The position numbers and the translations under genes were made by a program. Under the pieces are notes generated by a model that was not told where the DNA came from, ran no database searches, and saw nothing but the letters and a program-made list of their open reading frames with translations. From the NCBI RefSeq assembly GCF_001591405.1, contig NZ_BCUV01000004.1, positions 100,734-164,733 of the forward strand: a stretch of 64,000 bases of DNA, in the 5' to 3' direction. This stretch comes from Janibacter terrae NBRC 107853 (lineage in GTDB: Bacteria; Actinomycetota; Actinomycetes; Actinomycetales; Dermatophilaceae). Below are positions 17,689-27,052 of this stretch, piece by piece. Position 1 is the stretch's first letter. Every line of letters starts with the position of its first letter.

Positions 17689-18569
17689 CGGCCCTCCTCC
17701 TCGTCCGTGGTCGCGCTGAAGGTCGTGTCGACGTCGAGTGCGGCCACCTCCTCGTCCTCGTCGTCCGCGACGCCGATGTAGGCCTCGATGACGCGGGGAT
17801 CGGACTGGACCTCCCCGGGCGTGCCCTCGACGAGCACCTGGCCCCGCACGAGGCAGAGCACCCGGTCGCAGAGGTTGAAGATGAACCGCATGTCGTGCTC
17901 GATGACGACGACGGCCAGGCCCGAGTCGCGGATCTTGAAGATCAGCTCCATGGCCTGCTCGGTCTCCTTGGGGTTCATTCCGGCCGTCGGCTCGTCGAGC
18001 AGCAGGACCTTGGGATCGGTTGCCAGGGCACGCGCGATCTCGAGGCGACGCTGGTCGCCGTAGGGCATGTTGCGCGCGAGCAGGTGCGCGCTGCGCCCGA
18101 GGCCGACGTAGTCGAGCAGCTCCTGGGCACGGTCGGTCGTCTCGCGCTCCTCGCGACGGAACTTCGGGCCCCGGATGATCGAGGTGAAGGCTCCCGAGGA
18201 GGTCCGGCAGAAGCGACCCACCATGACGTTCTCCAGCGCGGTCATGTTGCCGAAGAGCCGGATGTTCTGGAAGGTGCGTGCCATGCCTGCGCGGACGACG
18301 GCGCGCGGCTTCGGAGGGATCTGCGTGCCGAAGAGCGCCACCTCGCCCTCGGTCGGCTTGTACATGCCGGTGAGGCAGTTGAAGAAGGTCGTCTTCCCGG
18401 CGCCGTTGGGGCCGATGAGCCCGACGATCTCACCCTCGCGAACGTCCATCGAGACGTCGTCGACGGCGACGAGACCACCGAAGCGCATCGTGACGTTGCG
18501 GGCGTCGAGGATGACCCCCGGCGCTGCCTGCGACTCCGCGGTCGGGGGAGTGGTGGTTGCGGTGCTCAC
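17685..18569 (-). CDS. livG: Branched-chain amino acid ABC transporter ATP-binding protein LivG
   Basis: The 294-aa protein is the second LIV ATPase. Walker A GPNGAGKTT, the LivG-type GMARTFQNIRLF after the Q-loop, a degenerate signature (MPYGDQRRLEIARA), Walker B VLLLDEPTAGMNP, and the BCA_ABC C-terminal extension are present. An acidic tail (DDEDEEVAALDV) is specific to this protein. ATG 18569 overlaps the livM stop by 4 nt, coupling translation along the operon. Confidence 0.95.
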   Translation of the reverse strand: MSTATTTPPTAESQAAPGVILDARNVTMRFGGLVAVDDVSMDVREGEIVGLIGPNGAGKTTFFNCLTGMYKPTEGEVALFGTQIPPKPRAVVRAGMARTFQNIRLFGNMTALENVMVGRFCRTSSGAFTSIIRGPKFRREERETTDRAQELLDYVGLGRSAHLLARNMPYGDQRRLEIARALATDPKVLLLDEPTAGMNPKETEQAMELIFKIRDSGLAVVVIEHDMRFIFNLCDRVLCLVRGQVLVEGTPGEVQSDPRVIEAYIGVADDEDEEVAALDVDTTFSATTDEEEGR

Positions 18570-20233
18570 TTGGCTGCCTCCAGCTCGTTGATGACCACTG
18601 TCTCGGCCAGGTCCTCGTCGTCCTCGTGGAACTCCAGCTGGCGACGCTTGCTGGCGACGAGGCCCTCGGGACGCACGCGCATCATGACGACGAGCACGAG
18701 CCCGAACATCAGGAGGCGGTAGTCCTCGAGGAAGCGCAGCTTCTCCGGGAGGAACTTCAGGATCGCGGCGCCGATGAGCACACCGCCGACCGTGCCCATG
18801 CCGCCGAGGACGACGGCAGCGAGCAGGAAGGCGGACTCGAGGAAGATGTAGCTGTCCGGGGAGACCGCCTGGTCCATGTGGGCCTTGACCGTGCCGGCCA
18901 TGCCGGCCAGCGAGGCGCCCCCGGCGAAGGCGAGCAGCTTGAGCCCGAAGACGTTGACGCCCATGGCCTCCGCAGCGCGCTCGTCCTCACGGATCGCAAC
19001 CCACCCGCGCCCGATGCGGGAGTTGTTCAGGTGGGTGAAGACGACGATCACGAAGACGATGAGCGCGATGAGCACGAAGTAGTAGTTGCCCGCACGCGGG
19101 ATCTCGATACCGAGGATGGTGTGCGTGTCGCCGAAGTTGAATCCGAAGAAGTCCAGGTCCGGGATGGCGTTGATGCCGTTGGACCCCCGCGTGATGAGCG
19201 GGCCGGAGGTGCCGTCGAGGTTGAACATCGCCAGACGGAAGATCTCACCGAAGGCGAGCGTGACGATGGCGAGGTAGTCGCCGGAGACGCGCAGGGTCGG
19301 CGAGCCGATGATCAGACCCAGGATGCTCGAGACGAGACCGCCGATGAGCATCACGACGAGGAAGGGGGGCTTCCACCCGATCGTCGCGAAGGCGGAGTAC
19401 GACATCGTGGCCCCGACGTAGGCACCGGCGCCGAGGAAGGCGATGTAGCCGAGGTCGAGGAGGCCGGCGAGGCCGACGACGATGTTGAGGCCGAGCGCGG
19501 TCGCCGCGAAGATCAGCACATTGCCGGCGATCGTCAGGTTGCCCTCGGAGCCGCCCTGGGTGAAGGGGAAGGCGAGCGCCACCGCGAAGGTCGCGAGCGT
19601 GAAGACGCGCCGGTGGCGCAGGGTCACGCCACCGATCCACGCCGCCATGTTCGAGCGCGTGAAGGTGAGCGTCACGCCGATGAGCATGCCGACGAGCAGG
19701 ACGAGCACCCACGGCTCCTGCTGCTTCAGGGCGTACTGCGCCGTGTAGAGCGCGATGCCGAGCAGGGCCGCGATGGTCAGGATCTCCACCCAGGCGGGCA
19801 GCGCGAGCGCGGCCGGGTCGAGGACCTTGCGCTCGGGCGTCATGAAGCCGGCGACGGCGACGAGCAGCCCGCCGACGACGGCGACCCACACCCCTTCGTT
19901 GGCGTTGATCAGGCCACCGGACTCGAAGGAGATGGCTCCCAGCGAGACCACGGAGAAGATCGCGCCGGTGACGCCGATGGTGCGCAGCCCGCGGCCGGCG
20001 TCGATGTGCTCGGCCCACCGACGCAGGGGACCCAGCACGACGAGCGCCAGCACGAGCGAGACGAGGCCGATGACGATCGCGTAGACCTGCAGGGTGACCG
20101 GCCAGAAGCGGACGGAGATGTCACCGAAGAGGGGCTCGAAGCTCCACGACAGGAAACCGGAGACGATGAGCAGGACGGAGCCGGCGACCGCGAGCGGCGC
20201 TGCGAGACGGGGGTTCTGGGACGGCGACTTCAT
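18566..20233 (-). CDS. livM: Branched-chain amino acid ABC transporter permease LivM, extended N-terminus
   Basis: The 555-aa protein is a permease of the LIV importer. Residues about 205-515 form the normal LivM core, including GLAGLLDLGYIAFLGAGAYVGA and the cytoplasmic EAA-like loop REDERAAEAMGVNV. The first about 200 residues add several more membrane segments, making it much longer than a typical 320-420-aa LivM. The C-terminus is charged. ATG 20233 (MKSPSQN) is chosen because it overlaps the livH stop by 4 nt; upstream frame lies inside livH. A CCCCTTCG octamer (19891) falls in the extension. Confidence 0.93.
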   Translation of the reverse strand: MKSPSQNPRLAAPLAVAGSVLLIVSGFLSWSFEPLFGDISVRFWPVTLQVYAIVIGLVSLVLALVVLGPLRRWAEHIDAGRGLRTIGVTGAIFSVVSLGAISFESGGLINANEGVWVAVVGGLLVAVAGFMTPERKVLDPAALALPAWVEILTIAALLGIALYTAQYALKQQEPWVLVLLVGMLIGVTLTFTRSNMAAWIGGVTLRHRRVFTLATFAVALAFPFTQGGSEGNLTIAGNVLIFAATALGLNIVVGLAGLLDLGYIAFLGAGAYVGATMSYSAFATIGWKPPFLVVMLIGGLVSSILGLIIGSPTLRVSGDYLAIVTLAFGEIFRLAMFNLDGTSGPLITRGSNGINAIPDLDFFGFNFGDTHTILGIEIPRAGNYYFVLIALIVFVIVVFTHLNNSRIGRGWVAIREDERAAEAMGVNVFGLKLLAFAGGASLAGMAGTVKAHMDQAVSPDSYIFLESAFLLAAVVLGGMGTVGGVLIGAAILKFLPEKLRFLEDYRLLMFGLVLVVMMRVRPEGLVASKRRQLEFHEDDEDLAETVVINELEAAK

Positions 20234-21189
20234 GCGCGGTCCACCACCTTTGCACCCATGATGCCTTGGGGTCGGAAGACGAGGACGAGGATGAGGATCG
20301 AGAAGGCCCAGATGTCCTTCCACGGCGATCCGCCGGGCAGGTACTGGATGGCCATCGACTCGAGGACACCCAGGACGAGGCCACCGACGACCGCGCCCTG
20401 GATGTTGCCGATGCCCCCGAGCACGGCAGCGGTGAAGGCCTTGAGGCCGTAGATGAAGCCCATCTTGAAGTTGATGTTGGTCGTCTGCAGGCCGTACGCG
20501 ACTCCGGCGACGGCGGCGAGCGCGGCGCCGACGGCGAAGGCCGTGACGATCATCCGGTCGACGTTGATGCCCATGAGGCGCGCGGTGTCGGGGTCCTGCG
20601 AGACGGCCTGCATCGCGCGGCCCGTGCGCGTGCGGTTGATGTAGTACCAGAGCCCGACGGCGCTGATGACGAGGCAGGCGATCGTGAACAGCGCCGGCCG
20701 CTGCAGCGTGACGCTGCCGAGGGTGAAGGCCTCACCGGAGATGCCGTCGACCTGGGGGAAGACGACCTTCTGCTTCGCGGAGGGGAAGTCGAAGGGGTTG
20801 ACCGAGGAGATGAAGAGCGTCGGGTCGTTGTACCCGACGCGGACGAGCTCCTGCAGGAAGACCGAGATACCGATGGCCGTGATGAGCGGTGCCAGACGGG
20901 GCGCGTTGCGCAGCGGCCGGTAGGCCACGCGCTCCATGAGCACCGCCACGAGGACCGAGGCCGCGACGGCGCCGAGGAGGATGAGCGGCAGGGTCCACAG
21001 GGCCGTCTGCCCGGGGAAGAGGACCAGCGAGGTCGAGAGCGCGCCGAAGGCGCCGATCATGAAGATCTCGCCGTGCGCGAAGTTGATGAGCTGGATGATG
21101 CCGTAGACGACGGTGTAGCCGACGGCGATCAGGGCGTACAGGGACCCGATGGTCAGACCGTTGACGATCTGCTGGGCGACTTGTTCCAC
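20230..21189 (-). CDS. livH: Branched-chain amino acid ABC transporter permease LivH
   Basis: The 319-aa permease has eight or so membrane segments. It has the LivH N-terminus QQIVNGLTIGSLYALIAVGYT, INFAHGEIFMIGAF, and the loop DPDTARLMGINVDR that docks on the ATPase. The GTG start at 21189 has a strong AGGAGGA site 2-9 nt upstream region (21192-21199 reversed). The same GTCCTCCTGG leader precedes livJ. It is separated from livJ by 150 nt with a hairpin, so it may be expressed at a lower level than the binding protein. Confidence 0.95.
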   Translation of the reverse strand: MEQVAQQIVNGLTIGSLYALIAVGYTVVYGIIQLINFAHGEIFMIGAFGALSTSLVLFPGQTALWTLPLILLGAVAASVLVAVLMERVAYRPLRNAPRLAPLITAIGISVFLQELVRVGYNDPTLFISSVNPFDFPSAKQKVVFPQVDGISGEAFTLGSVTLQRPALFTIACLVISAVGLWYYINRTRTGRAMQAVSQDPDTARLMGINVDRMIVTAFAVGAALAAVAGVAYGLQTTNINFKMGFIYGLKAFTAAVLGGIGNIQGAVVGGLVLGVLESMAIQYLPGGSPWKDIWAFSILILVLVFRPQGIMGAKVVDRA

Positions 21190-21311
21190 GTGTCCTCCTG
21201 GGGCGTGGACGCAGGTCGTGCGTCCACCACGTGCGTCGAGGGGATGTGACGAAGGGGGATCTCAGCGGTGGGGTGAGGATGCGAAGCCGCGTCCCCACCC
21301 CACCGGATGAC

Positions 21312-21329
21312 CTGACCGGGGACGGTCAG
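21312..21329 (-). terminator. Partial terminator between livJ and livH
   Basis: CTGACCG (21312-21318) pairs with CGGTCAG (21323-21329) over a GGGA loop, 10 nt after the livJ stop. Binding-protein genes often precede such a hairpin, leaving more binding-protein message. The 150-nt gap also holds one CGAAGGGG copy (21249). Confidence 0.5.
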
Positions 21330-21339
21330 ATCAGGTCGA

Positions 21340-22572
21340 TCACTTGAACTCCTCGGTGTTCACGTCCGTCCACTTGCCGCCCTTGACCTCGTAGACGGTG
21401 AGGACCCGCGTGGTGTTGTCGCCGTACTCGTCGAAGGCGACCTTGCCGGTCACCCCGTCGAAGGAGACGTCCTTCATCGCGTCGATGGTGGCCTGGCGGG
21501 CCTCCTCCACGCTGGAGGCGTCCTTGAGCGAGACCTTCATCGCCTCGATGATCGACTGGCCCGCGTCGTAGGCGTAGGCGCCGTAGGCCTCGGCCGGGTC
21601 GCTGTAGCCGGCGGCCTCGTAGTCCTCCAGGAACTTCTTGCCGGCGTCCAGGCTCTCGGTCGGGGCGCCGACCGAGGTGGCGAGGTCGCCGTCGGAGCCC
21701 TTGCCGGCGAGCTTGATGAACTCCGGCGAGAAGATGCCGTCACCGCCCATGAGCGGGATGTCGAGACCGCCGGCCTTGAGCTGCTGGCTCAGGGGTGCGC
21801 CCTGGGGGTACTCCCCGCCGTAGTAGACGGCCTTGGGCTTCTTGGCCTTGAGGGAGGAGACGACGGCGTCGTACTTGTCCTCGTCGGGGTTGATCGTCTC
21901 GGAGGCGACGACCTTGCCGCCGAGCTTCTCGTACTCCTTGGTGAAGGCCTCGACGAGACCCTGGCCGTAGGTCTTCTTGTCGTGGACGGTCGCGATCTCC
22001 TTGATGCCGGCCTTCTCGTAGAGGTACCGGGCGGCGAAGGGCCCCTGGATGCTGTCGGTGGTGCAGACGCGGAAGTAGCTGGCGTAGACCCGCTCCGGGG
22101 AGTCCTCCGGCTTGGCCCCGCGGGTGAGCGTCGGGTTGGTGTTGGCGGGCGAGACCATCGTGATCTTCGCCTTGTCGAGGATCGGCTGCACCGGGCCGGC
22201 GACGGACGAGTTCAGCGTGCCGACGACGCCGATGACCTCGTTGTCCGAGGCCAGCTTGGAGGCAGCGTTCTTGCCGACCTCGGGCTTGCCCTCGTCGTCC
22301 TCGGGGACGACCTCGATCTGCCAGTCGCCGAGGTCGCCGGACTGGTTCGCCTGGTCGGCCGCGAGCTCGACCGAGTGCTGGATGCCGAGGCCCAGGGCGG
22401 AGAGGTCGCCGGACAACGGCGCGACGACACCGATCTTCACGACCTTCTTGTCACCGCCCGAGTCGCCGGAGCCGTCGGAGCCGCCGCTGTCGCCGCGGGT
22501 GCCGCAAGCCGACAGGGCCATGGTCGCGACGAGCATCGTCGCTCCCGTTGAGATGACGGAACGCCTGATCAC
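21340..22572 (-). CDS. livJ: Branched-chain amino acid ABC transporter substrate-binding lipoprotein
   Basis: The 410-aa protein is a periplasmic-binding-protein-like lipoprotein. It has a basic start (VIRRSV), hydrophobic segment and lipobox LSAC at about residue 23, then a Gly/Ser/Asp-rich tether. The Peripla_BP_6 fold follows: KIGVVAPLSGDLSALG, GVVGTLNSSVAGPVQPIL and AYDAGQSIIEAMK. It captures Leu/Ile/Val or related amino acids and delivers them to LivHMGF. GTG 22572 has AGGAGGA upstream. It is the first gene of the operon. Confidence 0.94.
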   Translation of the reverse strand: MIRRSVISTGATMLVATMALSACGTRGDSGGSDGSGDSGGDKKVVKIGVVAPLSGDLSALGLGIQHSVELAADQANQSGDLGDWQIEVVPEDDEGKPEVGKNAASKLASDNEVIGVVGTLNSSVAGPVQPILDKAKITMVSPANTNPTLTRGAKPEDSPERVYASYFRVCTTDSIQGPFAARYLYEKAGIKEIATVHDKKTYGQGLVEAFTKEYEKLGGKVVASETINPDEDKYDAVVSSLKAKKPKAVYYGGEYPQGAPLSQQLKAGGLDIPLMGGDGIFSPEFIKLAGKGSDGDLATSVGAPTESLDAGKKFLEDYEAAGYSDPAEAYGAYAYDAGQSIIEAMKVSLKDASSVEEARQATIDAMKDVSFDGVTGKVAFDEYGDNTTRVLTVYEVKGGKWTDVNTEEFK

Positions 22573-22645
22573 GTGTCCTCCTGGTGCTGGGATGTGCGGC
22601 CGTGCGGCCTCGGCGCGCAACTCTGGTGCTGCGGGCTGTGCAGGG

Positions 22646-22682
22646 AATGTAGGCCTGCGGAGGCCGTGATGTGTCCCACATC
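22646..22682 (-). promoter_or_regulatory. Putative livJ promoter with overlapping operator
   Basis: TACATT (22651-22646, minus strand) is a plausible -10 box. Where the -35 region would fall there is a perfect 6-3-6 inverted repeat, GATGTG (22668-22673) / CACATC (22677-22682). A regulator bound there could block the promoter. This is inference from position only. Confidence 0.4.
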
Positions 22683-22789
22683 GCAAGACCGTGACTCGCT
22701 CGTTACCAAGTGGTCATCACCGTGGTGACCCACGGACCCCGGTGGCAGGATCGGGGGCCGGACCGATCCCCCTTCGGAAGGGCTCTGAG

Positions 22790-23185
22790 ATGAGCACGAC
22801 GCGACGCACCGCCATGTCCCTCGCCGCGACCGGTGGTGCCGGTCTGCTCGCCGCCTGCGGGGGTGACGGCTCCGCGGCCGGCGAGACCGGCGGAGGCGGC
22901 ACGGGTCGCGTGAGCATCCCGGTCGCCGACGTGCCCGAAGGGGGAGGCGTCGTGCGTGACGACGTCGTCGTCACCCAGCCGAGCGCCGGCGAGTTCAGGG
23001 CCTTCGACGCCAGGTGCCCGCACCAGGGTTGCGCGGTGGCCGGCGTGACCGCCGAGGCCATCGAGTGCCCGTGCCACGGCAGCCGCTTCGACCCGGCGAC
23101 CGGGGCGGTGACGCAGGGGCCCGCGACGACCGGCCTCACGGCGAGGACGGCGACCGTCGAGGGCGCTGACGTGACCGTCTCATAG
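22790..23185 (+). CDS. Exported Rieske [2Fe-2S] protein
   Basis: The 131-aa protein starts at ATG 22790 behind GGAAGG. Its N-terminus has twin arginines (STTRRTAMSLA) and a lipobox-like LLAAC at about residues 20-24, so it is probably exported by Tat and perhaps lipid-anchored. A Gly-rich linker leads to a Rieske domain with CPHQGC (about residue 80) and CPCHGS (about residue 98), the full Cys-His/Cys-His cluster ligand set. Such small Rieske proteins pass electrons outside the membrane. No partner is adjacent, being flanked by the livJ promoter and uvrC. One CGAAGGGG copy (22936) sits just before the domain, and CCCCTTCG (22769) upstream. Confidence 0.85.
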   Translation: MSTTRRTAMSLAATGGAGLLAACGGDGSAAGETGGGGTGRVSIPVADVPEGGGVVRDDVVVTQPSAGEFRAFDARCPHQGCAVAGVTAEAIECPCHGSRFDPATGAVTQGPATTGLTARTATVEGADVTVS

Positions 23186-23188
23186 GCT
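23183..23188 (+). promoter_or_regulatory. -10 box for leaderless uvrC mRNA
   Basis: TAGGCT, overlapping the Rieske stop codon, 6 nt before GTG 23195. Confidence 0.45.
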
Positions 23189-23194
23189 CGGGGG

Positions 23195-25141
23195 GTGGCA
23201 GATCCGGCGACCTACCGACCCGCCCCGGGGTCCATCCCGACCGATCCGGGCGTGTACCGCTTCCTCGACGAGCACGGGCGGGTCATCTACGTCGGCAAGG
23301 CCAAGTCCCTGCGCTCGCGGCTCTCCTCGTACTTCCAGGACATCTCCGCGCTGCACCCGCGCACCTCGCGGATGGTGCGCACCGGCGCCCGGGTCGAGTG
23401 GACCGTCGTCGCGACCGAGGTCGAGGCGCTCCAGCTCGAGTACGCGTGGATCAAGGAGTTCGACCCCCGCTTCAACGTCAAGTACCGCGACGACAAGTCC
23501 TACCCCTACCTCGCGGTGACCCTCGGCGAGGAGTTCCCCCGCGCGCAGGTGCTGCGCGGCGCCAAGCGCAAGGGCACGCGCTACTTCGGCCCGTACACCC
23601 ATGCCTGGGCGATCCGCGAGACGCTCGACCTGCTCCTGCGGGTCTTCCCCGTGCGCACGTGCAGCAAGGGCGTCTTCAAGCGGGCCGAGCAGTCCGGCCG
23701 CCCCTGCCTCCTCGGGTACATCGACAAGTGCTCGGCGCCGTGCGTCGGCCGCGTCACCCCGGAGGAGCACCGCGCGCTCGCGCTGGAGCTGTGCGACTTC
23801 CTCGCCGGGGACACCGCCCGGTTCGTGCGGCGGCTCGAGCGGCGGATGAAGGAGGCGGCCGCCGAGCTCGACTTCGAGCAGGCCGCCCGCCTGCGTGACG
23901 ACGTCGCGGCGCTCACCAAGGCCCTCGAGAAGTCCGCGGTCGTCCTGCCTGACGGCACCGACGCCGACGTCTTCGCCCTGGCCGACGACGAGCTCGAGGT
24001 CGCCATCCAGGTCTTCCACGTCCGTGGCGGCCGCATCCGGGGCCAGCGGGGCTGGGTCGCGGAGAAGGCGGCCGAGGACCTCCCGGAGGTCGTCGAGCAC
24101 CTCCTCCAGCAGGTCTACGGCGGCGAAGGGGGAGAGGCCGTGCCCCGTGAGGTGCTCGTCCCCGTCGTGCCCCCGGACGCCGCGCAGGTGGCGGCCTGGC
24201 TGACCGAGCGTCGTGGCAGCTCCGTGGACCTGCGTGTCCCGCAGCGCGGCGACAAGCGCGCACTCATGGAGACCGTGGCCCGCAACGCCGAGCAGTCCCT
24301 CGCCCGGCACAAGGTGGCCCGGGCCGGTGACCTCACGGCGCGCAGCCAGGCCCTGCAGGAGCTGCAGGAGGCGCTCGGCCTCGACGACGCGCCCCTGCGC
24401 ATCGAGGGCTACGACATCAGCCACGTGCAGGGCAGCGACGTCGTGGGCTCGATGGTCGTCTTCGAGGACGGGTTGGTGCGCAAGGGGGAGTACCGGCGCT
24501 TCATCGTCCGGGGTGACGTCGACGGACGCACCGATGACACCGCGGCCATGCACGAGGTCCTCTCGCGCCGCTTCGCCCGCCACCTCAAGGACCGCGAGCG
24601 CGACGCGACCGATCCCGAGACCGGTGAGGTGCGCCGCTTCGCCTACCCGCCCAACCTCGTCGTCGTCGACGGCGGGGCCCCGCAGGTCGCGGCCGCCCAG
24701 CAGGTGCTCGACGAGCTCGGCGTCGACGACGTCGCCGTCGTCGGCCTGGCCAAGCGGCTCGAGGAGGTCTGGGTCCCCGGGGACGAGCATCCCGTGATCC
24801 TCGCCCGCACGAGCGAGGCCCTCTACCTCCTGCAACGCCTGCGCGACGAGGCGCACCGCTTCGCCAACACCTTCCACCGTGAGCGGCGCAGCAAGTCGAT
24901 GACACGCAGCGCGCTCGACGGCATCCCCGGTCTCGGCGAGGCCCGCCGGGCCGCCCTGCTCGCCAGGTTCGGCTCCGTCAAGCGGATCCGGGCGGCGTCG
25001 GCGGAGGAGCTGGCGACCACATCCGGGATCGGACCTGCCCTCGCGGAGCGGATTGCGGCAGAGTTGGCCGGGACGACGACCACGCCGGCCGTGAACCTCA
25101 CCACCGGTGAGGTGCTCGACGACGCAGGAGGAACCCAGTGA
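23195..25141 (+). CDS. uvrC: Excinuclease ABC subunit C
   Basis: The 648-aa protein makes both incisions in nucleotide excision repair. An N-terminal GIY-YIG nuclease ([21 protein letters not shown], about 18-38) makes the 3' cut. A UVR domain ([12 protein letters not shown]) binds UvrB. The RNase H-like endonuclease ([18 protein letters not shown], with catalytic Asp residues) makes the 5' cut, and tandem helix-hairpin-helix motifs at the C-terminus bind DNA. A linker near residue 312 carries a CGAAGGGG copy (24124) read as GEGGE. GTG 23195 is set by -10 spacing. Its TGA overlaps the rapZ GTG (GTGA). Confidence 0.97.
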   Translation: MADPATYRPAPGSIPTDPGVYRFLDEHGRVIYVGKAKSLRSRLSSYFQDISALHPRTSRMVRTGARVEWTVVATEVEALQLEYAWIKEFDPRFNVKYRDDKSYPYLAVTLGEEFPRAQVLRGAKRKGTRYFGPYTHAWAIRETLDLLLRVFPVRTCSKGVFKRAEQSGRPCLLGYIDKCSAPCVGRVTPEEHRALALELCDFLAGDTARFVRRLERRMKEAAAELDFEQAARLRDDVAALTKALEKSAVVLPDGTDADVFALADDELEVAIQVFHVRGGRIRGQRGWVAEKAAEDLPEVVEHLLQQVYGGEGGEAVPREVLVPVVPPDAAQVAAWLTERRGSSVDLRVPQRGDKRALMETVARNAEQSLARHKVARAGDLTARSQALQELQEALGLDDAPLRIEGYDISHVQGSDVVGSMVVFEDGLVRKGEYRRFIVRGDVDGRTDDTAAMHEVLSRRFARHLKDRERDATDPETGEVRRFAYPPNLVVVDGGAPQVAAAQQVLDELGVDDVAVVGLAKRLEEVWVPGDEHPVILARTSEALYLLQRLRDEAHRFANTFHRERRSKSMTRSALDGIPGLGEARRAALLARFGSVKRIRAASAEELATTSGIGPALAERIAAELAGTTTTPAVNLTTGEVLDDAGGTQ

Positions 25142-26052
25142 ACGAGACCGACACCGCCGCGGCGGCCGAGAGCGACTGGGTCCCGGAGGTCGTCGTCGTC
25201 ACCGGGATGAGCGGAGCCGGCCGCTCGACGGTCGGCAACGTCATGGAGGACCACGGCTGGTACGTCATCGACAACCTGCCGGTCAGCCTGCTCCCGGAGC
25301 TGCTGCGTCTCGGGGTGAGCCGGGGCGAGGACATCGCCGCGAGCGAGCCCCCGGTGCGCATCGGCATCGTCCTCGACGTGCGCGCCCAGGGTTTCGACAC
25401 CCTGACCCAGGCCCTCACGATGCTGCGGGAGCGGGGGTGGACCACCCACCTCGTCTTCCTCGAGGCGACCAACGAGTCGCTCGTGCGGCGCTTCGAGAGC
25501 GTGCGCCGGCCGCACCCGCTGCAGGGCAAGGGCCGGCTGCTCGACGCGATCATCCGCGAGCGGGAGGTCCTCGCGGGCGTGCGGGCGAGTGCCGAGACGG
25601 TCATCGACACCTCGGGCCTGAACGTCCACCAGCTGAGCCGCAAGATCAGCCCGCTCTTCGTCGAGGACTCCTCGGAGCGGTTGCGCATGGCGGTGCTGTC
25701 CTTCGGGTTCAAGTACGGGGTCCCGCTCGACGCCGACTTCGTCCTCGACATGCGCTTCCTGCCCAACCCGCACTGGGTGCCCGAGCTGCGCCAGCACACC
25801 GGGCGGGAGGCCCAGGTCGCCGAGTTCGTGCTCAGCCAGCCCGGTGCGCGCGAGTTCATCGACGGCGTCGACACCATGCTGCGTCCGGTCATCGCGGGGT
25901 ACCTGCGCGAGAACCGGCGCTACGTCACCCTCGCCGTGGGCTGCACGGGGGGCAAGCACCGGTCGGTGGCCCTCGCCGAGGCGCTGGCCTCGCGGCTCTC
26001 GTCGAACGACGTCGCCACCTTCGTCGTCCACCGTGACCTCGGGCAGGAGTGA
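25138..26052 (+). CDS. rapZ: RNase adapter protein RapZ (YvcJ family)
   Basis: The 304-aa P-loop protein has Walker [10 protein letters not shown] at about residue 23, [11 protein letters not shown], and the C-terminal [13 protein letters not shown] motif typical of RapZ. In E. coli RapZ controls glucosamine-6-phosphate synthase through small RNAs. In Gram-positive bacteria YvcJ is an NTP-binding protein of less defined role. It overlaps uvrC by 4 nt and is followed after one base by yvcK. The uvrC-rapZ-yvcK-whiA order is a conserved actinobacterial block. Confidence 0.94.
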   Translation: MNETDTAAAAESDWVPEVVVVTGMSGAGRSTVGNVMEDHGWYVIDNLPVSLLPELLRLGVSRGEDIAASEPPVRIGIVLDVRAQGFDTLTQALTMLRERGWTTHLVFLEATNESLVRRFESVRRPHPLQGKGRLLDAIIREREVLAGVRASAETVIDTSGLNVHQLSRKISPLFVEDSSERLRMAVLSFGFKYGVPLDADFVLDMRFLPNPHWVPELRQHTGREAQVAEFVLSQPGAREFIDGVDTMLRPVIAGYLRENRRYVTLAVGCTGGKHRSVALAEALASRLSSNDVATFVVHRDLGQE

Positions 26053-26053
26053 C

Positions 26054-27004
26054 GTGGTCGACGCCCTCCGCTCGGCCAAGGTGGTCGCCCTCGGCGGTGG
26101 CCACGGGCTCGCCGCCAGCCTGTCCGCCCTTCGCCTCGTGTGCGAGCAGGTGACGGCCATCGTCACGGTTGCCGACAACGGCGGCTCGTCGGGTCGCCTG
26201 CGTACGGACTTCGACGTGCTGCCGCCGGGCGACCTGCGGATGGCGCTCACCGCGCTGTGCGACGACAGCGAGTGGGGCCAGACGTGGAGCGACGTGCTCC
26301 AGCACCGGTTCACCGGTGAGGGGGATCTCGCCGGGCACGCCCTGGGCAACCTGCTCATCGTGGCGCTCTGGCAGCTGCACGAGGACCCGGTGACCGGGCT
26401 CGACCTCGTGGGGCGGCTGCTGTCCTCGCGCGGACGCGTGCTGCCGATGGCCGCCGTGCCGCTCGATCTCGTCGCCCGCGTCAGCGGTCTGGACCCGGCG
26501 GCGCCGACGGCCACGAAGGAGGTGCGCGGACAGGTCGAGATCGCGCGCACCCGCGGTCTCGTCGAGTCGATCTCCCTCGTGCCGGACAACCCACCGGCCC
26601 GCCCCGAGTCGGTGGAGGCCGTCGACGCGGCCGACCACATCGTCCTCGGGCCGGGTTCCTGGTACACCTCCGTGCTGACCCACCTGCTCGTGCCGGACCT
26701 GCGGGACGCGCTGACCCGCACGACCGCGACCAAGATCCTGACGCTCAACCTCGAGATGCACACCGCCGAGACGCGGGGGTTCTCCGCGACGCAGCACATC
26801 CGCACGCTCCACGCGATGGCGCCGGACCTGCGCTTCGACGTCGTGCTCGCCGACCCCTGGACGATCGAGGACCGCAGTCGCCTCGAGTGGGCCTGCGGCA
26901 TGCTGGGCGCGGAGCTGGTCGCCATGCCGCTCGCCCAGCAGGATCGTCCGGGGCAGCACGATGCGCTGCGTCTCGCGGCCGCCTATCGTGACATCCTCTC
27001 GTAA
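26054..27004 (+). CDS. YvcK/CofD-like protein (gluconeogenesis factor)
   Basis: The 316-aa protein belongs to the CofD-like YvcK family: the nucleotide-sugar site ALGGGHGLAASL near residue 11, TVADNGGSSGRLR, GDLRMALTAL and LGPGSWYTS. In Bacillus YvcK binds UDP-sugars and affects cell-wall synthesis and growth on gluconeogenic carbon. It lacks the GTP/lactyl-phospho features of true CofD. GTG 26054 starts one base after the rapZ stop. The longer frame upstream lies within rapZ. Confidence 0.92.
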   Translation: MVDALRSAKVVALGGGHGLAASLSALRLVCEQVTAIVTVADNGGSSGRLRTDFDVLPPGDLRMALTALCDDSEWGQTWSDVLQHRFTGEGDLAGHALGNLLIVALWQLHEDPVTGLDLVGRLLSSRGRVLPMAAVPLDLVARVSGLDPAAPTATKEVRGQVEIARTRGLVESISLVPDNPPARPESVEAVDAADHIVLGPGSWYTSVLTHLLVPDLRDALTRTTATKILTLNLEMHTAETRGFSATQHIRTLHAMAPDLRFDVVLADPWTIEDRSRLEWACGMLGAELVAMPLAQQDRPGQHDALRLAAAYRDILS

Positions 27005-27052
27005 GCGCGCGCGCGCGACCCGCACGGCCGACAACCGGGAAGGAACCCACAC

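Noticed and set aside
18557..20452. Plus-strand open frame opposite livM
   Set aside because: Translation is an acidic/Arg repeat-like string, typical of the reverse complement of a membrane protein gene. livM is clearly the real gene.
27004..27016. Alternating GC run before whiA as Z-DNA or phase-variation tract
   Set aside because: Only about 12 nt, common at this base composition, and away from the ribosome site.
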